Positions 1-22,800 of a stretch of DNA of 64,000 bases are shown here, piece by piece. A program made the translations under genes and the position numbers. Position 1 is the first letter of the stretch; every line of letters begins with the position of its first letter. The notes beneath the pieces are model-generated. The model made no database searches. It saw only the letters and a list, made by a program, of their open reading frames with translations, and was not told the DNA's origin. The stretch spans positions 12,484,778-12,548,777 of the forward strand of contig NC_049987.1 of the NCBI RefSeq assembly GCF_000003815.2. The letters are read 5' to 3'. The stretch comes from Branchiostoma floridae (taxonomy: Eukaryota > Chordata > Leptocardii > Amphioxiformes > Branchiostomatidae).

Positions 1-3000
1 ACAAAGAGGACACTAAGCTAAAGGATGCTGAACAAGTGGAAAATGAAGATAGAGAAACTGATGAAGAAAGTCAAGACTTCATTGTTGCCTTTGGTAAACT
101 TCTGGTTCAAATACAAGAACTCAAATCATGTGAAGTGGAGCTCAAAACCTTAACCAGCACAGAAAAGTCTGACAGAGAAGAAGACCATGATCTGACTTCA
201 AGAATCATTCAGGTGATGAAAGAGCTGAATACGAAGACATCTAATGTTGGCGACAGTCTCACTGACATTGAGCCAAAAGCACTTGCACACTGTGAGACTA
301 TCAAGACTGCTGCCAAAAAAAGGAAAGTGGACGAGACAGTGGTTTTAACAGCTCCTCAAGAGGAAAGTAGAGGGATTCTGAGGAGACTTTATAGATGGAT
401 TCCAGAAAATGTCTTTTGGAGAAGACAACATGATGGGGAAGGTGATGCTCCAGGCGTGCCAGAAGAAACAATGATTTTGATAGCCAACATGCAGAGTTTG
501 TGGGTTCACATCACAGAAATGAAAGAAACACAGACAAGCCTTTGTGATGCCTACAGTGACAGGTTTGGGGATGGCATCACAGATGAAAAGTGCCAAGAAG
601 TGGACAAAGCCATCCAGGTACATAAGGAAAGCATGGACACAAAAGTAGAAAGTGTGCTATCAGTGGTCCAAGAAATCCAGGAAAGCTTAAATGTGGAACA
701 GGATGGTTGCACCAATACCACACAGCAGGTCAGAAAAAACAGTACACTACAGAAAGTGGTATGCCTGATACAAGAGGCAAAAGATACAAACATCCAAATT
801 TCAGATATGTACCAAAAACAGGTGGGTGGAGAAGAAGAAGATGGGACAGAAGGAAGTACTACTGCCTTCACTGATGCAAGAATGCAACAGGAGCTACAAA
901 ATGTGTCCATAAAACTCAACCAGGCAGGACGACTGGTCACAGTATTTGAGGGACTGGTGCTTGGTCACAACCTTCACGATCAAACAGATGATGAAACCCT
1001 TGGCATTACTACATTAGAAGTTGATAAGAAAGCGGAGGATCAATCAAAGAGCTGGTTCAGGGGATGGTGGAGCAGTCAAGTAACTACAGAACCAATCTCA
1101 CTGACCTCTGTGGAACCACTTAGTAAAGACAAGGATGATACTGACATAGACAAAAAAGTAGATGATGAAGACAAAGCTGCTGAAAAAAGTACACAAAGTA
1201 CGGGAGCATTCAGACGTCTGTTCCGTTGGTACAGCAGTGGGTACAGCCCAGACCATGTGACCTTCCCTGAGAAAGATGAACTTGTGAACCTAGCTCCATA
1301 CTCTCCTGAGGTAGACACAGAAGACATGCAGACTACTGCTGAAGCAGTAAGGGCCAGTGCAAAAGCTGCTGCATCTGTTGTCATAGACCTGAAGAACATA
1401 TGTGCTGGCTTCCAGGGACAAGCAGTTGCTGATGCAGAAGATGAAGATTCAGCCTCAACTAAAGATGTAGCAATGGACGCTGAAAGTACGCAACAAAACA
1501 TAGCTATGATTGGACAGAAGATAACAGATCTAACAGAACATGTCAATGAAATGAAAATGAGAGTTGTCATGCTGAATGACATTATGGCTAAGCTTGGAAA
1601 GAATGGACAAGCTAGAGATGGAGAGCATGTGGACAATAATGGTACAGAGTTTGTGGATGAAGAAGAAACGCAAGACATTGTTGTAGGCTTTGACAAACTT
1701 TTAGTCCATATACAAGATCTAAAATCGTATGAAACAAAGCTGCTTACCCTCACCAGTGCAGAAACATCTACCACAGAAGAACATCGCGAGCAGGCTAGTA
1801 GAATTTTTGAAGAAGTAAAAGAGCTGGACATAGCACTAAGTACTGTTGGCACAATGCTATCTGATATTGAACCCAGAGCACTTAAACCCTGTGAGTCTGC
1901 CAAGACAACCAAACCAGGTGTGGTGGATGACATAGATGCTCTAGCACCCCAGCAGGAAGGTAGAGGGTATCTTAGCAGACTTTTTGGATGGATGCGAAGA
2001 AACACTGAAGATCCTCCAGAGCAACTTGATAGTGTCTCTGATGACACCTCTGAAGAAGTAGGAAACATTGATGACAAGAAAACGGATCCAGTCACTGATG
2101 TGCAAAGAGCTCTTGTCTGTTGTGAAGAGATTGAAGAGGCACGAGACAAAGTTGTAGATAGCTACCAGGAAAGATTCAGGGAGGGTACAAGTGAAGTAAG
2201 GACACAAGAGACAGGCCAAGTTATATGCAGGGAATTAAGAACAATTGAGTCAAAAAGCACAGAAATGGCTGAGCTTCTTTACAAGAAGACAACAGTTGCT
2301 ACAGGTACAGGTACAGAACAAGATTATCACATGGCTGTCTTAACACCACAACAGGATAAGTTGTTGTTGGAGGCATTGACTTGTTGTGAGGACATAAAGG
2401 AGATACAGACAAAGATAACAGAATTGTATGACCGTAGACTGAGGGAAAACACAGAGGGAGATGATGGGGCTGAAGCATGTTTCTATCTAGACACAAAGAT
2501 AGTCTGGGAACTGGAAAGCATTGAATCCAACACAACTGAAATCACAGAGAAGTTGACAATGTTATTGCAAGAGCTCACAGGGAAGAAAGATGACAAAACC
2601 AAAACAGAAACAGAGAAGACGCAAGAGAAGGAGGAAACTTCTGGAATTTTTGGCCGTCTCCTTTGGTGGAGAAAAACAGTGGAGCCTGCAGACACATGTA
2701 TTCCACAGGAGACAGAAACACTGATAGCAAACATGCAGATGATATGGGCCTATGTCGAGGAAATGAAACAAACTCAGACGCGTTTTGAAGATGCCTACAG
2801 TGATAGACTAGGAGATGGAATCACAGAGGAACAGATTGAAGAAGTTGAAAAAGCCATCAGGATGCAAAAGGAACATATGGAGGAAATGAATGAAAAAGTG
2901 CTAGTCCTTCTTGAGGAAGTCCAGCAAAGTACAGAAGATGGTAACATTGCAGATGCAGGCAAGGAGCAACAGGGAGATGTCAACCTCTGTTTACAGGATT

Positions 3001-6000
3001 TTAAACAAATCATGACTGAGAGTAAAGCAGGGAGGAGCCATCTTGACGAGATATACCACCTACGACTCAGCAGTGATGGAGGAAGTGACCAGGAGGCTGC
3101 CACGGACACAACAGCTATCTCTGCAGATGTACAAATGCGACAGGAGATGAACAACATGACAAAGAATCTTCACAAGGCAGGGCAACTCTTGCTTATGGCA
3201 GAAGCTTTGACTCAAGGCTGCATGGTGCAAGAACCAAAAGATATCAAAATTGAAGACTCTGAGAAAACTGTTGAAGATGCACCAACACCCAAGCTCTTTT
3301 CTTGGTGGTGGACCAGTGATACTACAGATGCAAAAGCGACTGTAACACAATCAACAGAAAGTCCACACCTGCCTGAGAAACAGGATGAAATGCAGGATGC
3401 TGAGATGCCTAAAGGCGGGAATAGAACTGGGGTGCTGAGGCGGCTATTTCGATGGTGGAGTACAGGTTACGACCCAGATCATGTTACCTTTCCAAACAAA
3501 GAAGAACTTACTGACTTTGAATCAAACTTCTCAGGCAAGGAGGACAGCAGAGAGATGGTACAGGAAGTTATGGATGCCCCTAATACTCAGAGTTCAGCCC
3601 CTAGTAGATCAGATGATGCAATTGCAGACATGAAGGCAAACAGTGATCTACAGGAGGTAGCTGAGCCTGAAACAAGTGATCAGAGAGGCTTTTTGGGAAG
3701 ACTGTTTCAGTGGTGGAGGGCAGAACAAAATCCAGTCACTCCAAATGAGGCTAGGGGTGCAGATATCTCCTTAACTCAAGAAGTCAAATCAAACATTGAA
3801 GTAACCAAAATCTACCTCTCTGAGCTTAAGAACATCTGTGGCTGTTTGCAGGAGAGGTTTACTATGGAGTCTCCATCAGTGGATGGTGGTACAGGAGTAG
3901 ATGCTGAAGATAAGGAGAAAATAGATGAAGCAACGCAACAACTAATTGCAAACAGGCTTGAGGAGATAGCCATGCTGGTCAATGACATTGGCACAGTGAT
4001 TCCCTCTGATGAGAAACTGTCACCAGCACTAGATCAAGAAGATAGCGAGTCTATCAGACTGCAGAAGAATCTTGAGACAATCAGGATAAATCTAGAAGAC
4101 ACAAATGCTATATTTACAGAAATTCAAAGGATGCAAGAGCAGAGTGATTCCCCTAGAAGTGGCCATGTAGCTAAAGAGCTGCAAAACATGGAAGCCAAAC
4201 TTGCAAAGGTAGCAGACATAGTTATCAACATTGAACCTGAAGTCATGAAATGCTGTGAAGAACCATCCACTGACTTTCAACAAAAGGAAAGTGAACCTCC
4301 AGAGAGCAAGCATGAGGTAGCACAGAGTGCAGGGGTCCTTACAAGGATGTTTAAACATTGGTGGGAGACAAGTCATCAAGAACAGACTATCAAAGATGAA
4401 ACTGATGAGGAAGAAACAGATGAGGATGAAGAGGACACCAGGGAGAGGATCAAAGCTGCATCGTCTGACCAAATGCGGGCCTTTCTGACAAACCTGGAAA
4501 TCACCTGGGTCCACATTCTGGAGCTGAAACGGATCCAGATCGACATGGAAGACAGCCACAAGCTTCGAGGTCAAGGAACAGAAAGCATTTCTCAAACCTG
4601 CAGCAATGTACAAGACGAGTTGGTCAAGATGGGTGAAAAACTTGAGACAGTTCAGCAGCTTATCACCGACTTACAAAACAGCATTCCAGAGGAAATGAAG
4701 GCCATAGAAGTTAAAGAGGGGGCAGTTGAGGAATCACAAAATCTCCATGCCAAAGTGTCTGAACAGCTGACGAGGATCTCATCCATCGTTGTTGCCTTAA
4801 AAATAGACCAGTTCAATGTCTTCAACAAGTACAGCGTGTCATCATTCATGGAAGATGACTCAAGTGTGAAACAATTTGACACCATGTTCAATGAGGAGAT
4901 GGAAGGAATCAGGATGAAGCTAGAGGAAGTGACAGAACTGTTCACTGATGTTGAAGACATTGTCATGAAAGAGATGAAGAGAAAACACGAGAAAAAGGAG
5001 GCTAGAGGCAAGAAAAGCAAAATGGTGACTTTGTCACAACAAAAGGAATCCATGCAAGTACAAAGAGAAAGCTTCTTTAGAAGACTATTCCATTGGTTGA
5101 CAGATTCAGGAATCGAAGAGACGAAACCAAAAAGCATCAAACAGTTTTCAACAGATTCTACAGATGTGGAAAAAACAACCACAGAGACTGACAGTGAAGT
5201 TACACCCAAGAAATATGGTTTGGTGCAAAGATTTTCTGCATGGTTCACAGGAAGATCTATGTCAGATGAAAATGATGCCACCCAAGAAACTACAGCAGAA
5301 AAGCCCACAACAGAAACATCAAGCACAGCTCCACAGTCTGATCAAGGTTCTGGAACCCAAGCAGGAGTATTTGGGACAATGGTTCAGTGGTGGAGTAGCA
5401 GAAGAAAAACAAACATTGTTAAAGAGGAGGAAACAGAGGTACCTACCATGCCACCTGGTCTGCAGGCCTTCATAGCAAATGTACAGTTAGTCGATGCCTA
5501 CTGTAACCAGGCACAGTCATCACTTTCAGAGATGGTGGACATCTACCACCAGGGACCTACAGAGTTGAGTGAACTTGGAGATGAGGAAAAGAAGGAAGAT
5601 GTTAAGAATAGACTTTGTGCTATTGAAAATACCTGGAAAATGCTGCTCTCGACAACTGCCAACTTGGAATCAGCTCTTACCAAAGATGAGGAAGAACAGG
5701 AGGAGGATTCAAACATCACCGAGGAGTGGGAGATGGATGATGTGACAAGGAAACAAACCTTGACGTTGTCTCGTGACCTGAAAGAAATGATTCAAGCAAC
5801 ACTGCAGACGTTGCCACAGATTAAAGCTGTGTCAGCAGGTGAAGAGCTCGAAGATCACAAACAAGGAGAAACTACTAACATCACAGTGCAGACCATGCAG
5901 GAGATGCACAGCACTCTTAACAACATGAGGATCAAGCTGCATGAACTGGAACAATACGCTCTGTTTGGGAGTGCTTTACATGAAGAACAACCACAAGAGT

Positions 6001-6802
6001 CAGAGGTGAAGACCAAATATGGAAAGGAAGTGCAAGAAGATGGTGGGTGGTTTGTTTTCAGGTGGTGGGGAGTGACCAGACAGGAGACTACCAGCAGCAC
6101 CACACATCCAGCAGAAGTAGAGACGAGAAGTGGACCTGAGAACCTCGAGACCCAGCAGGCTATAGCTGCAGAAGAAACTGATGGACAGATACAAGATGCC
6201 AAGATAAGTAAGTTAAACATGGTGACCATTATGTCATTCACTTCATCTATATTATATCCTTGCATAACAGAACTACAATTTGTAGCATAAGTTAGCTGAT
6301 ATATAGTATCTTAACAATAAAACACTACAGGAAAGACAGTGTACTCTAACCTCTTAATTTCCTTCAAACCCTTATCATAAATGGATAGCTGACCCACCTT
6401 TCCATTCTCCTGCAAACTTTTCCCACAGGTGTATTTGGCCGAGTACAACAGTGGTGGAGAGGAGTGTATCAGCCCAATTATGACCAGTATAGAGACAACA
6501 CAGACCAGCCGGGGAGCGACTCACAACCAGCACAACCGCACATGAGGAGAGAGGACCTGAATGCAGAAATGACTGTGGAAGATTTAGATTCTACAGATGA
6601 CTCTTGTGTTCTACCACATGATGCTGAAGATGAGAGCATCATGACAAGGGGACTTAGACTTGAGCTGGACAAACAGCTGGACAAACTGAACGAGAGGTCT
6701 GAGGAGCAGGGCATACGTGAGGGGATCTTGGGACTGCTGGTAGTGGCCAGTGTCTGGTTTCTAGGAGGACTAATATACGTTAACACTAACCATGGCTTTT
6801 AA
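1..6802 (+). CDS. Large acidic W-motif repeat protein with C-terminal membrane anchor (5' partial)
   Basis: The frame is open from base 3 with no stop, so the true start lies left of the window. The exon ends at 6207 (donor GTAAGT at 6208) and is spliced to 6429-6802 (acceptor tcccacag). The join keeps frame and rebuilds one more copy of the motif seen throughout the exon, which supports it. From the codon at 36 there are 2181 residues. The protein is Glu/Asp/Thr/Gln-rich with predicted helices, and has about fourteen short motifs of the form G-h-h-x-R-L-h-x-W-W, beginning near residues 113, 339, 390, 644, 870, 1086, 1132, 1218, 1433, 1679, 1728, 1777, 2004 and 2058. Residues 2156-2175 form one hydrophobic segment, followed by NTNHGF and the stop, so it looks tail-anchored with a cytosolic body. 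I recognise no family; giantin-like or nesprin-like membrane-tethered helical proteins are analogies of layout only. The coding call is firm; function is unknown. Confidence 0.85.
372..6458 (+). repeat. Internal coding repeats: W motifs and a ~2.2 kb duplicated unit
   Basis: Protein-level repeats inside the preceding gene. Motif pairs are offset by nearly constant distances: residue 113 with 870, 339 with 1086, and 390 with 1132 (757, 747 and 742 residues), so a unit of about 750 residues was duplicated. Supporting pairs include two copies of a GYxPDHVTFPxKxEL segment right after the motifs at 390 and 1132, two helical segments with MxxxWxxxxEMKxTQT after the motifs at 113 and 870, and the LLVxIQxLKS helix near residues 20 and 553. 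Smaller repeats (two copies of a CCExIxEx helix near residues 690 and 780) lie within the unit. Confidence 0.8.
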
Positions 6803-7555
6803 CTGTTTTAATACTGGACACCCAAGGGTAGTGGGTCCTACTTGTGTAGTATAGGCCTGCAATAGCTGATATTACGTACACATGTACAGGGTAGGAAATA
6901 TTCTCAGTTTAAATGCGCTCATAGATACATTGATGTACATGTACATGTATGTATGAATGAGTGATGGCATCACAATGTGCCTGTCTAGATCCATTTATGT
7001 TAGAACAATGTAGCTAGCCATAAAGATTCGGGGACACAAAGAAATACCATATTCACTGTTGGGGCAAGAGCAGCAATGGTTTAATATACAAGACATGTAC
7101 AATATATGTGAGGACTATATAATCTGGGGGTTGCTATTTGATAATTGTAGTCATGTGAAATATTACTATTTTCTGAAAAAGCTGAAAAATTATTTTGCTA
7201 GAAATGTATATCTTAAGAACTAGATTTAGAGAAAGATTACTATGCTTTTATTATACAGGTAGACATTTTATGGCTGTAGACTGTTGTGTCATCTATAATG
7301 TATGGTGGGGAGCAGGTGTGGATGAATTAGTCATTAACAGGTACGTGACGATATTTACGTACTTGTTAATGTAAAGTATGTTTTAACAGTATTACAGGAC
7401 TTGGCAATGAAATAATCAAGCAAAATGTTGGGGTGTTCATACATTTTATCCAGTTTTACCTTGAAGTTCATGGACATTCTATTGGCTACTACTTAATGAC
7501 TTTGAACCTGAATATCTAATTGTGAAATAAAAACAGTATTCTGGAGAGGACCCAT
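6803..7555 (+). other. Probable 3' UTR of the W-motif gene, AATAAA at 7526
   Basis: AT-rich non-coding sequence follows the stop at 6800-6802. The first AATAAA in it is at 7526-7531, which would give a 3' UTR of about 0.75 kb. No conserved frame or strong secondary structure was seen. The exact cleavage site is inferred. Confidence 0.45.
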
Positions 7556-8680
7556 CCTATCATTGTACATAAATGCATGAACTGCTGTATTATGGTAAAG
7601 GACACCGAGATTTAAGAAAATTCTTTTAGATTGGGTGGCTTTACAACTTGGTAAGATCATTTTAGGAGGAAAGGTTTAAACTGTGATGCAAGCAAACTAG
7701 TTTGGAGATATTGGGTGCTGCTTACGTGGTGCATATGCTTAACATTAACATGTGCTGTGGCTCCATGTCGTTCTAGGATTTCCTATTCAGGAAAGCTTTC
7801 TCATCCATCTTCAGCATTGTATTGTAATGCATATCAGAGGCTACATTTCTGGTAACCCATCACTGATTCAACAGAGGAAATACATGTAACTTTCAAACTG
7901 GTTGTTTATAGGTGTTAGAACGTTAAGACAATCTTACAAAATATCACATAGAATGCAGTGTCTTCATGTATGAACCATTTATTCAAATTATTGCGACAAT
8001 GAAGGTTATTTACAATCAAATCCACTGTTTACAATGGTTAGTCACAGTAACAATGTTTGATGTAACATGAGTAATGCTAAACCGTCCTTATATCTTATGT
8101 GCAGGGATAGTCTGTTGTGTAACATTGGTGGCTGCTATGTTCTGTTATTTTTGTGAGCAAGTGGATTTAGTTCTTGGATTAAATATTGTACCGGTATTGC
8201 ACAAACAGTCCTGTGTGGTGATTTCAGCTGTTAGTTTCTGCATGATGAATTAAATGTTATTCTAGACAGTTAGTTTATACAAATGTAATTTATATCATGT
8301 CTTTGGCACCAGATGTGCTAAAGCTGGTCAAAGCAATGCCAGTATAAAAGGACAAGAAAGCATACTTTTTAAAAAAGCTCTCTAAACTCCCAATAAGCTG
8401 ACTTTACAAGTCAATAATTCCAACCACAGAGTAAGACAAATGTTTTCTATTTGTTCCTTGATTTTTAAGTCTGCATGCCCTGAACCAGCAATCACTAGTA
8501 AAATGTTCTATAATCAGCAACTCAAAGAAGTAGAGGGAACTTCATATCATTCAGTCCTATACCATTAAAAGCATTATTGTGCATGCCAAGCTGTGATCAC
8601 GAAAATCCATTCATTTGCACCAGCGGTTAAAATCACATTCCTTGCTACAATGACCCAACAAATAGTGAGACATCTACTCC
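7556..8680. other. Intergenic AT-rich sequence between convergent genes
   Basis: No open frame with recognisable content on either strand. A reverse-strand AATAAA (TTTATT at 7978-7983) could be a distal polyadenylation signal for MAP3K7. Otherwise nothing noted. Confidence 0.4.
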
Positions 8681-8685
8681 TATCA

Positions 8686-8691
8686 TTTATT
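8686..8691 (-). terminator. Candidate MAP3K7 polyadenylation signal
   Basis: TTTATT on the plus strand reads AATAAA on the minus strand, about 600 bases beyond the MAP3K7 stop at 9294. The stretch 8692-9293 would be 3' UTR. It is an AATAAA match only; a second candidate lies at 7978-7983. Confidence 0.35.
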
Positions 8692-9293
8692 GCATCAGAT
8701 CAAAGAAACACCAATTCATTCCTTAGTTTCTGAGCGCCTTCAGTCCTAACGCTTCAATTAAAATCATCCCATACACTAGAATGAGTAAACATCATTGCTT
8801 GACATTAAGAGAAAAATCAGAATGTTTTTTTACTTGACTGTCATAAATGTATGCCATACATGTATTTCTAAAAACATAAAAAGGTACATCCTCGACAACG
8901 AGCAAAAATGGATGACAATTTGGGACACAACTGTGACTTCCTCAAAAGAAACATTTCCTTTAAACTTAAGTACTGAAGAGACAGAACAATCTTAATATAT
9001 TTACATATTTCTAAAAGGACTGCAGATATTTACAAGCAAACCCCAAACCCATGAAACTATACTGTCTGTCTTGTCAGCCAGGTACATGTGCCTTCATATT
9101 TATGCACACCTCCCAGAAAAGCTAAATAAGTTGGCAGTTGTATCTGTGATGCTGTGCCTCCATTGTTTCGTATACTACATTTATCTTTAATTCAGCCTAT
9201 TTAGGTCTCTGTCTTTGAATGACGATCAACAAGCAAAGAAACCAACAGAAGTAAGAATTTGTATCAGTCGTAAAACCTGTGAGTTGTTTCTGG

Positions 9294-19189
<9,896 letters not shown>

Positions 19190-19807
19190 CTCGCCGGTGG
19201 TGCAGGGGACAAAACTATCGGCAATGTCTTATTTGTGGACCGTTGTTTTACCCCAACATTTGCATATTTTCACACTTGGCGTTGGGTGGGATGCGATGCT
19301 CTACATCTGTTGTGAAGATGCTCAAGAAGACATCCACATCAACGAGTTCTCTTTGCTCTAGAATCTAGATCGTCAAAAAATACCTCACGTTGTTGTCTAG
19401 ATAATAATTAAGGTATAAATGAGCTGGTAAAAACTGGGCAGTAATGATGGTTATCGAAATAATGGATTAAAGTTAAAACTTTTCCTCCCGCCCAAGCTAA
19501 GCCAAGCTTCTTCTTCCAGCTTTCCCACCAGGAACCAGAGGGCAAAGGTCAACTGCTAAAATGTATTTTACCAGTATTTTACCAGTAAAAATAAGATATT
19601 CTAAGATGTGCTACTATATATCATTAAGTATATAAGAAACTCGTTATATGCATTCGCATTATCTGTACGATTTATTGAAAATTTTCGAGTGAAAATCATT
19701 ACCCATCATTCCTCACTAATGACCCCGCCATTTTGATTTTGTGCAGAAATGTCTGAAAAGCAATCGGGGCCGGGGATCAATTCTTAGCCATAATAGCACT
19801 TAAAACC
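19190..19807. promoter_or_regulatory. Shared divergent promoter region of MAP3K7 and PAXBP1
   Basis: Only 618 bases separate the MAP3K7 start codon (minus) from the PAXBP1 start codon (plus). The region must hold both 5' UTRs and promoters unless non-coding exons lie farther off. On the minus strand CAAAATGGCGG near 19725-19735 resembles a YY1-type start-site element. Before PAXBP1 there is a 12-codon upstream open frame at 19749-19787. No TATA box is evident near either gene. Confidence 0.6.
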
Positions 19808-22800
19808 ATGTTTCCTAGGAAAAAACAGCGAAATCTTCGCAGAAGAAATGACTCGGAAGAATCTGATGAAAACAAAGATGTGCAAATTCCGGGCCTTGGC
19901 GACTTGCCGATGGTGGAAACCCAGGGTCCCGGGTCTGGTGCGAGCTCGCCTGGCAGCGCGCATGGCGTGGTACTGCTGCAGAGCAAAAAGGACAAGTGGA
20001 AAAAGGCAGACAAAACGACAACTCCTGGGAAAAAGGCGCCCAGTTTGCTTAGTTTCGATGAGGAAGAAGGTAAGATTGTCGAATGTAGAAAACTAGAACT
20101 GAAATAAAAAAGTAAAAATTGAAGTCGAGTAATTTTTGTCACCTCAACAAAAACAGGATCATCTCACTTTCAGCCAAGAATTTTTTTCGGGTCAAGCCAA
20201 ACTCACTGTTAGTTCAGGGAAATAAGATAGCTTGATGGACGGAATGAGGGGATACATTTGTATGACAGGGTACTTATTTTTGCTGGCCTTGTATGTCCCT
20301 GTTACGTAGTAATTTTGTACATTCTGTGGGTTTTTGTAGGATGTGAAACAGAGATGTTCCGTGTCAAAAAGTCCAGCCATAGCAAACGGGTTGCCAACAA
20401 ACTGAAGAAGGAATGGAAGGAAGAACAGATGAAGAAAGAGAAAGAAGAGAAAGAGAAGAAGGTTGGCCTTTCCATATTACTGATTGTGTTGTCAAGATCC
20501 ATATGCATGTCCACTTATGTGCAAAGGAAAAACTATGCTTTTTAAATTTTTAATTTTGTTACCATACCAGATATAAATGTAATGTTGTTACGTGTCCAAT
20601 ACCATTGCTAGCCTTAAGCATACATCTGAATCTATAGGTTCTAAGTCTGCTTCAGGCAAAAAAAGATCTTTGGGATATATAACGTTACCACACAAATTTT
20701 CCCACGAAAAGACTCAACACATACACTACTGTAAATGCAGAAATGTTCGCAGTAGTTTAATGTTCGCGGTTTTCGCAGTAGCCACTTCACCGCGAATTTA
20801 AAACCACAGCGAACATTTATCCATGGCATTAAGATACTACAATGCATGGTGATACCGCGAACTTAAAACCACCGCAAAAAGTCCTTTTTCCTGCTACCGC
20901 GAAATTAAATCCCCGCGAACTTAAACGCATTTACAGTATACACTGTACAGAAAGCGATTTGATATGACAACAAAGCAGACTTACTCACTCATTCCCTATC
21001 TGGTTTATTGTCTGTTGTTCCCTGCCACTCAAAGTTAAGATGTGCTGAGACATAGATGCAAAGGCTTGATGGCTCTGTGATAATCTAGTTTTAAGAGGTG
21101 AAGGTCCTTCCTTATCTAACTATACATTGTATGTTAGTCCTTTCCTTATCATAAGTTATTAAATTGCCGTCCAGGTGAACACACAGATGTCCCTCGGTGA
21201 GTACACATCGGAGAAGCTGCAGTCCTTGCGAGATGCTCAGAACACCCCTGTCAGCCTGGACAATGGGCAGGAGAAAGGGGAGAAGGAAGGAGAGGATGGA
21301 GAGAAGGGGGAGAAGTTCAGGCCCAGCATCAGAGCAGGTGATGTCAATTCACACTAATGTTGCAGAGAAGACGTTTGTCATACTGTAAGTCTCTTTATTT
21401 CCGGGGTGTTTTTAGATTCGCGGTATTCGCGGAGACCTTCGTGCCGCGAATCTACTTCTCCGCGGATGTGTTTGGTGCAAATGTGCCCCCCTCCCCCAAT
21501 TCACGGCCGACCTCGAGATACTAGTAAGATAAAAGCAAGGAGTCACAGATGCAAAAACAACACACATGCGATCATGTAAACGACATCAAAATTTTATTCA
21601 AAGTATACATATGTACACAAGTAATGCCTGGCTTCATTATTTAGTTACTTCTTACAAAGAACAGTAAAGAAAAATACAAAATCAGCCGCATACCGCGTGC
21701 CGAAAAAAAATAATTTACGAGGCCACGAGCAGCATTCTCGTAACATCGGATCACTTTGAAGTTCTATTCCAGCGCCAATGTCTTCTTCCATAACTTCGGT
21801 TTACACTCAATCATGTTCGTACTGAAATATAGCTGCCGATGACCACTGTTCGATTTACAGAATTCGAAAATGCAAAGCTACAAAGTTGTCTGAAACCTCG
21901 ATCGCCATTTTCCTTTGTTCTTGGCGAGCTTGGCTTGGAATCAAGACGCCGAGAAAAAGACCAAAAAATCATGCCTACAGTTTCTATAAAATGTTCACTC
22001 TGTGCTCCAGTTGTCAACCAACCTGTATTTGACCTTTTTATTCCTGAATCGATGTTTGCACTTCCATAGAAAGGCTCTTTTAAACAACCGAAAACCGACG
22101 CTTCAACAAGCTTGTTGTGACTCGCTTGGGATTTCCCAAGCAGCATGGGCGAACACTTTTTTTAAAGAAAATACAAACACATTTTCTTGTCAAATGAATA
22201 AAGTAAAAAATCACACACTCCTTACATATGTGTCATTTTTAATCATACAACATATGTGATAAATAGTTGTGCATTTTTGTATGGTTAAATTAGAGCACAA
22301 TTGCACTGCAGGTAGCATTTTCCCCCATACTATAATCGACTTTCCCGATGACCCTACATGACCTCCAAGGCGCCATCTTGCCAATCCGTGCCGCCGTCAG
22401 AACTAAACACAAACTTGCCAATTTCTCCTTGATTTCTCGCTAATTATTATATATAAACATGTCTCAACATTTTCGAGATTTTCCTGACCATGCAAAAGTG
22501 AAATACTACCGAAAATGATTAATATTGCCTTGCCGGCTGTCGGTAAATTCGCCGAAAAAAATTGTTCAACCCACGTGTTATTACGCGTAAACTTGCGCTA
22601 GCGCTAAATACTCGGTCGCTAACTCTTTTTCCCACACATCGTCCACCGCGAATTTGAAGACAGCGCGGATTGGTCATTTGACCGAAACCGCGGATTTTAG
22701 GCGCCGCGGATCTAAAGAGACTTACTATTAGGATGATTAAGAAGGTATCAATAGACTTGTACAATGTACATGTTTTTCCAGTGTTGCATGCATTGTTCCT

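Noticed and set aside
1076..2149. Long antisense open frame (357 codons) opposite the W-motif gene
   Set aside because: It is a shadow of the codon bias of the sense strand: Ser/Cys-rich, no domain, no splice or start support.
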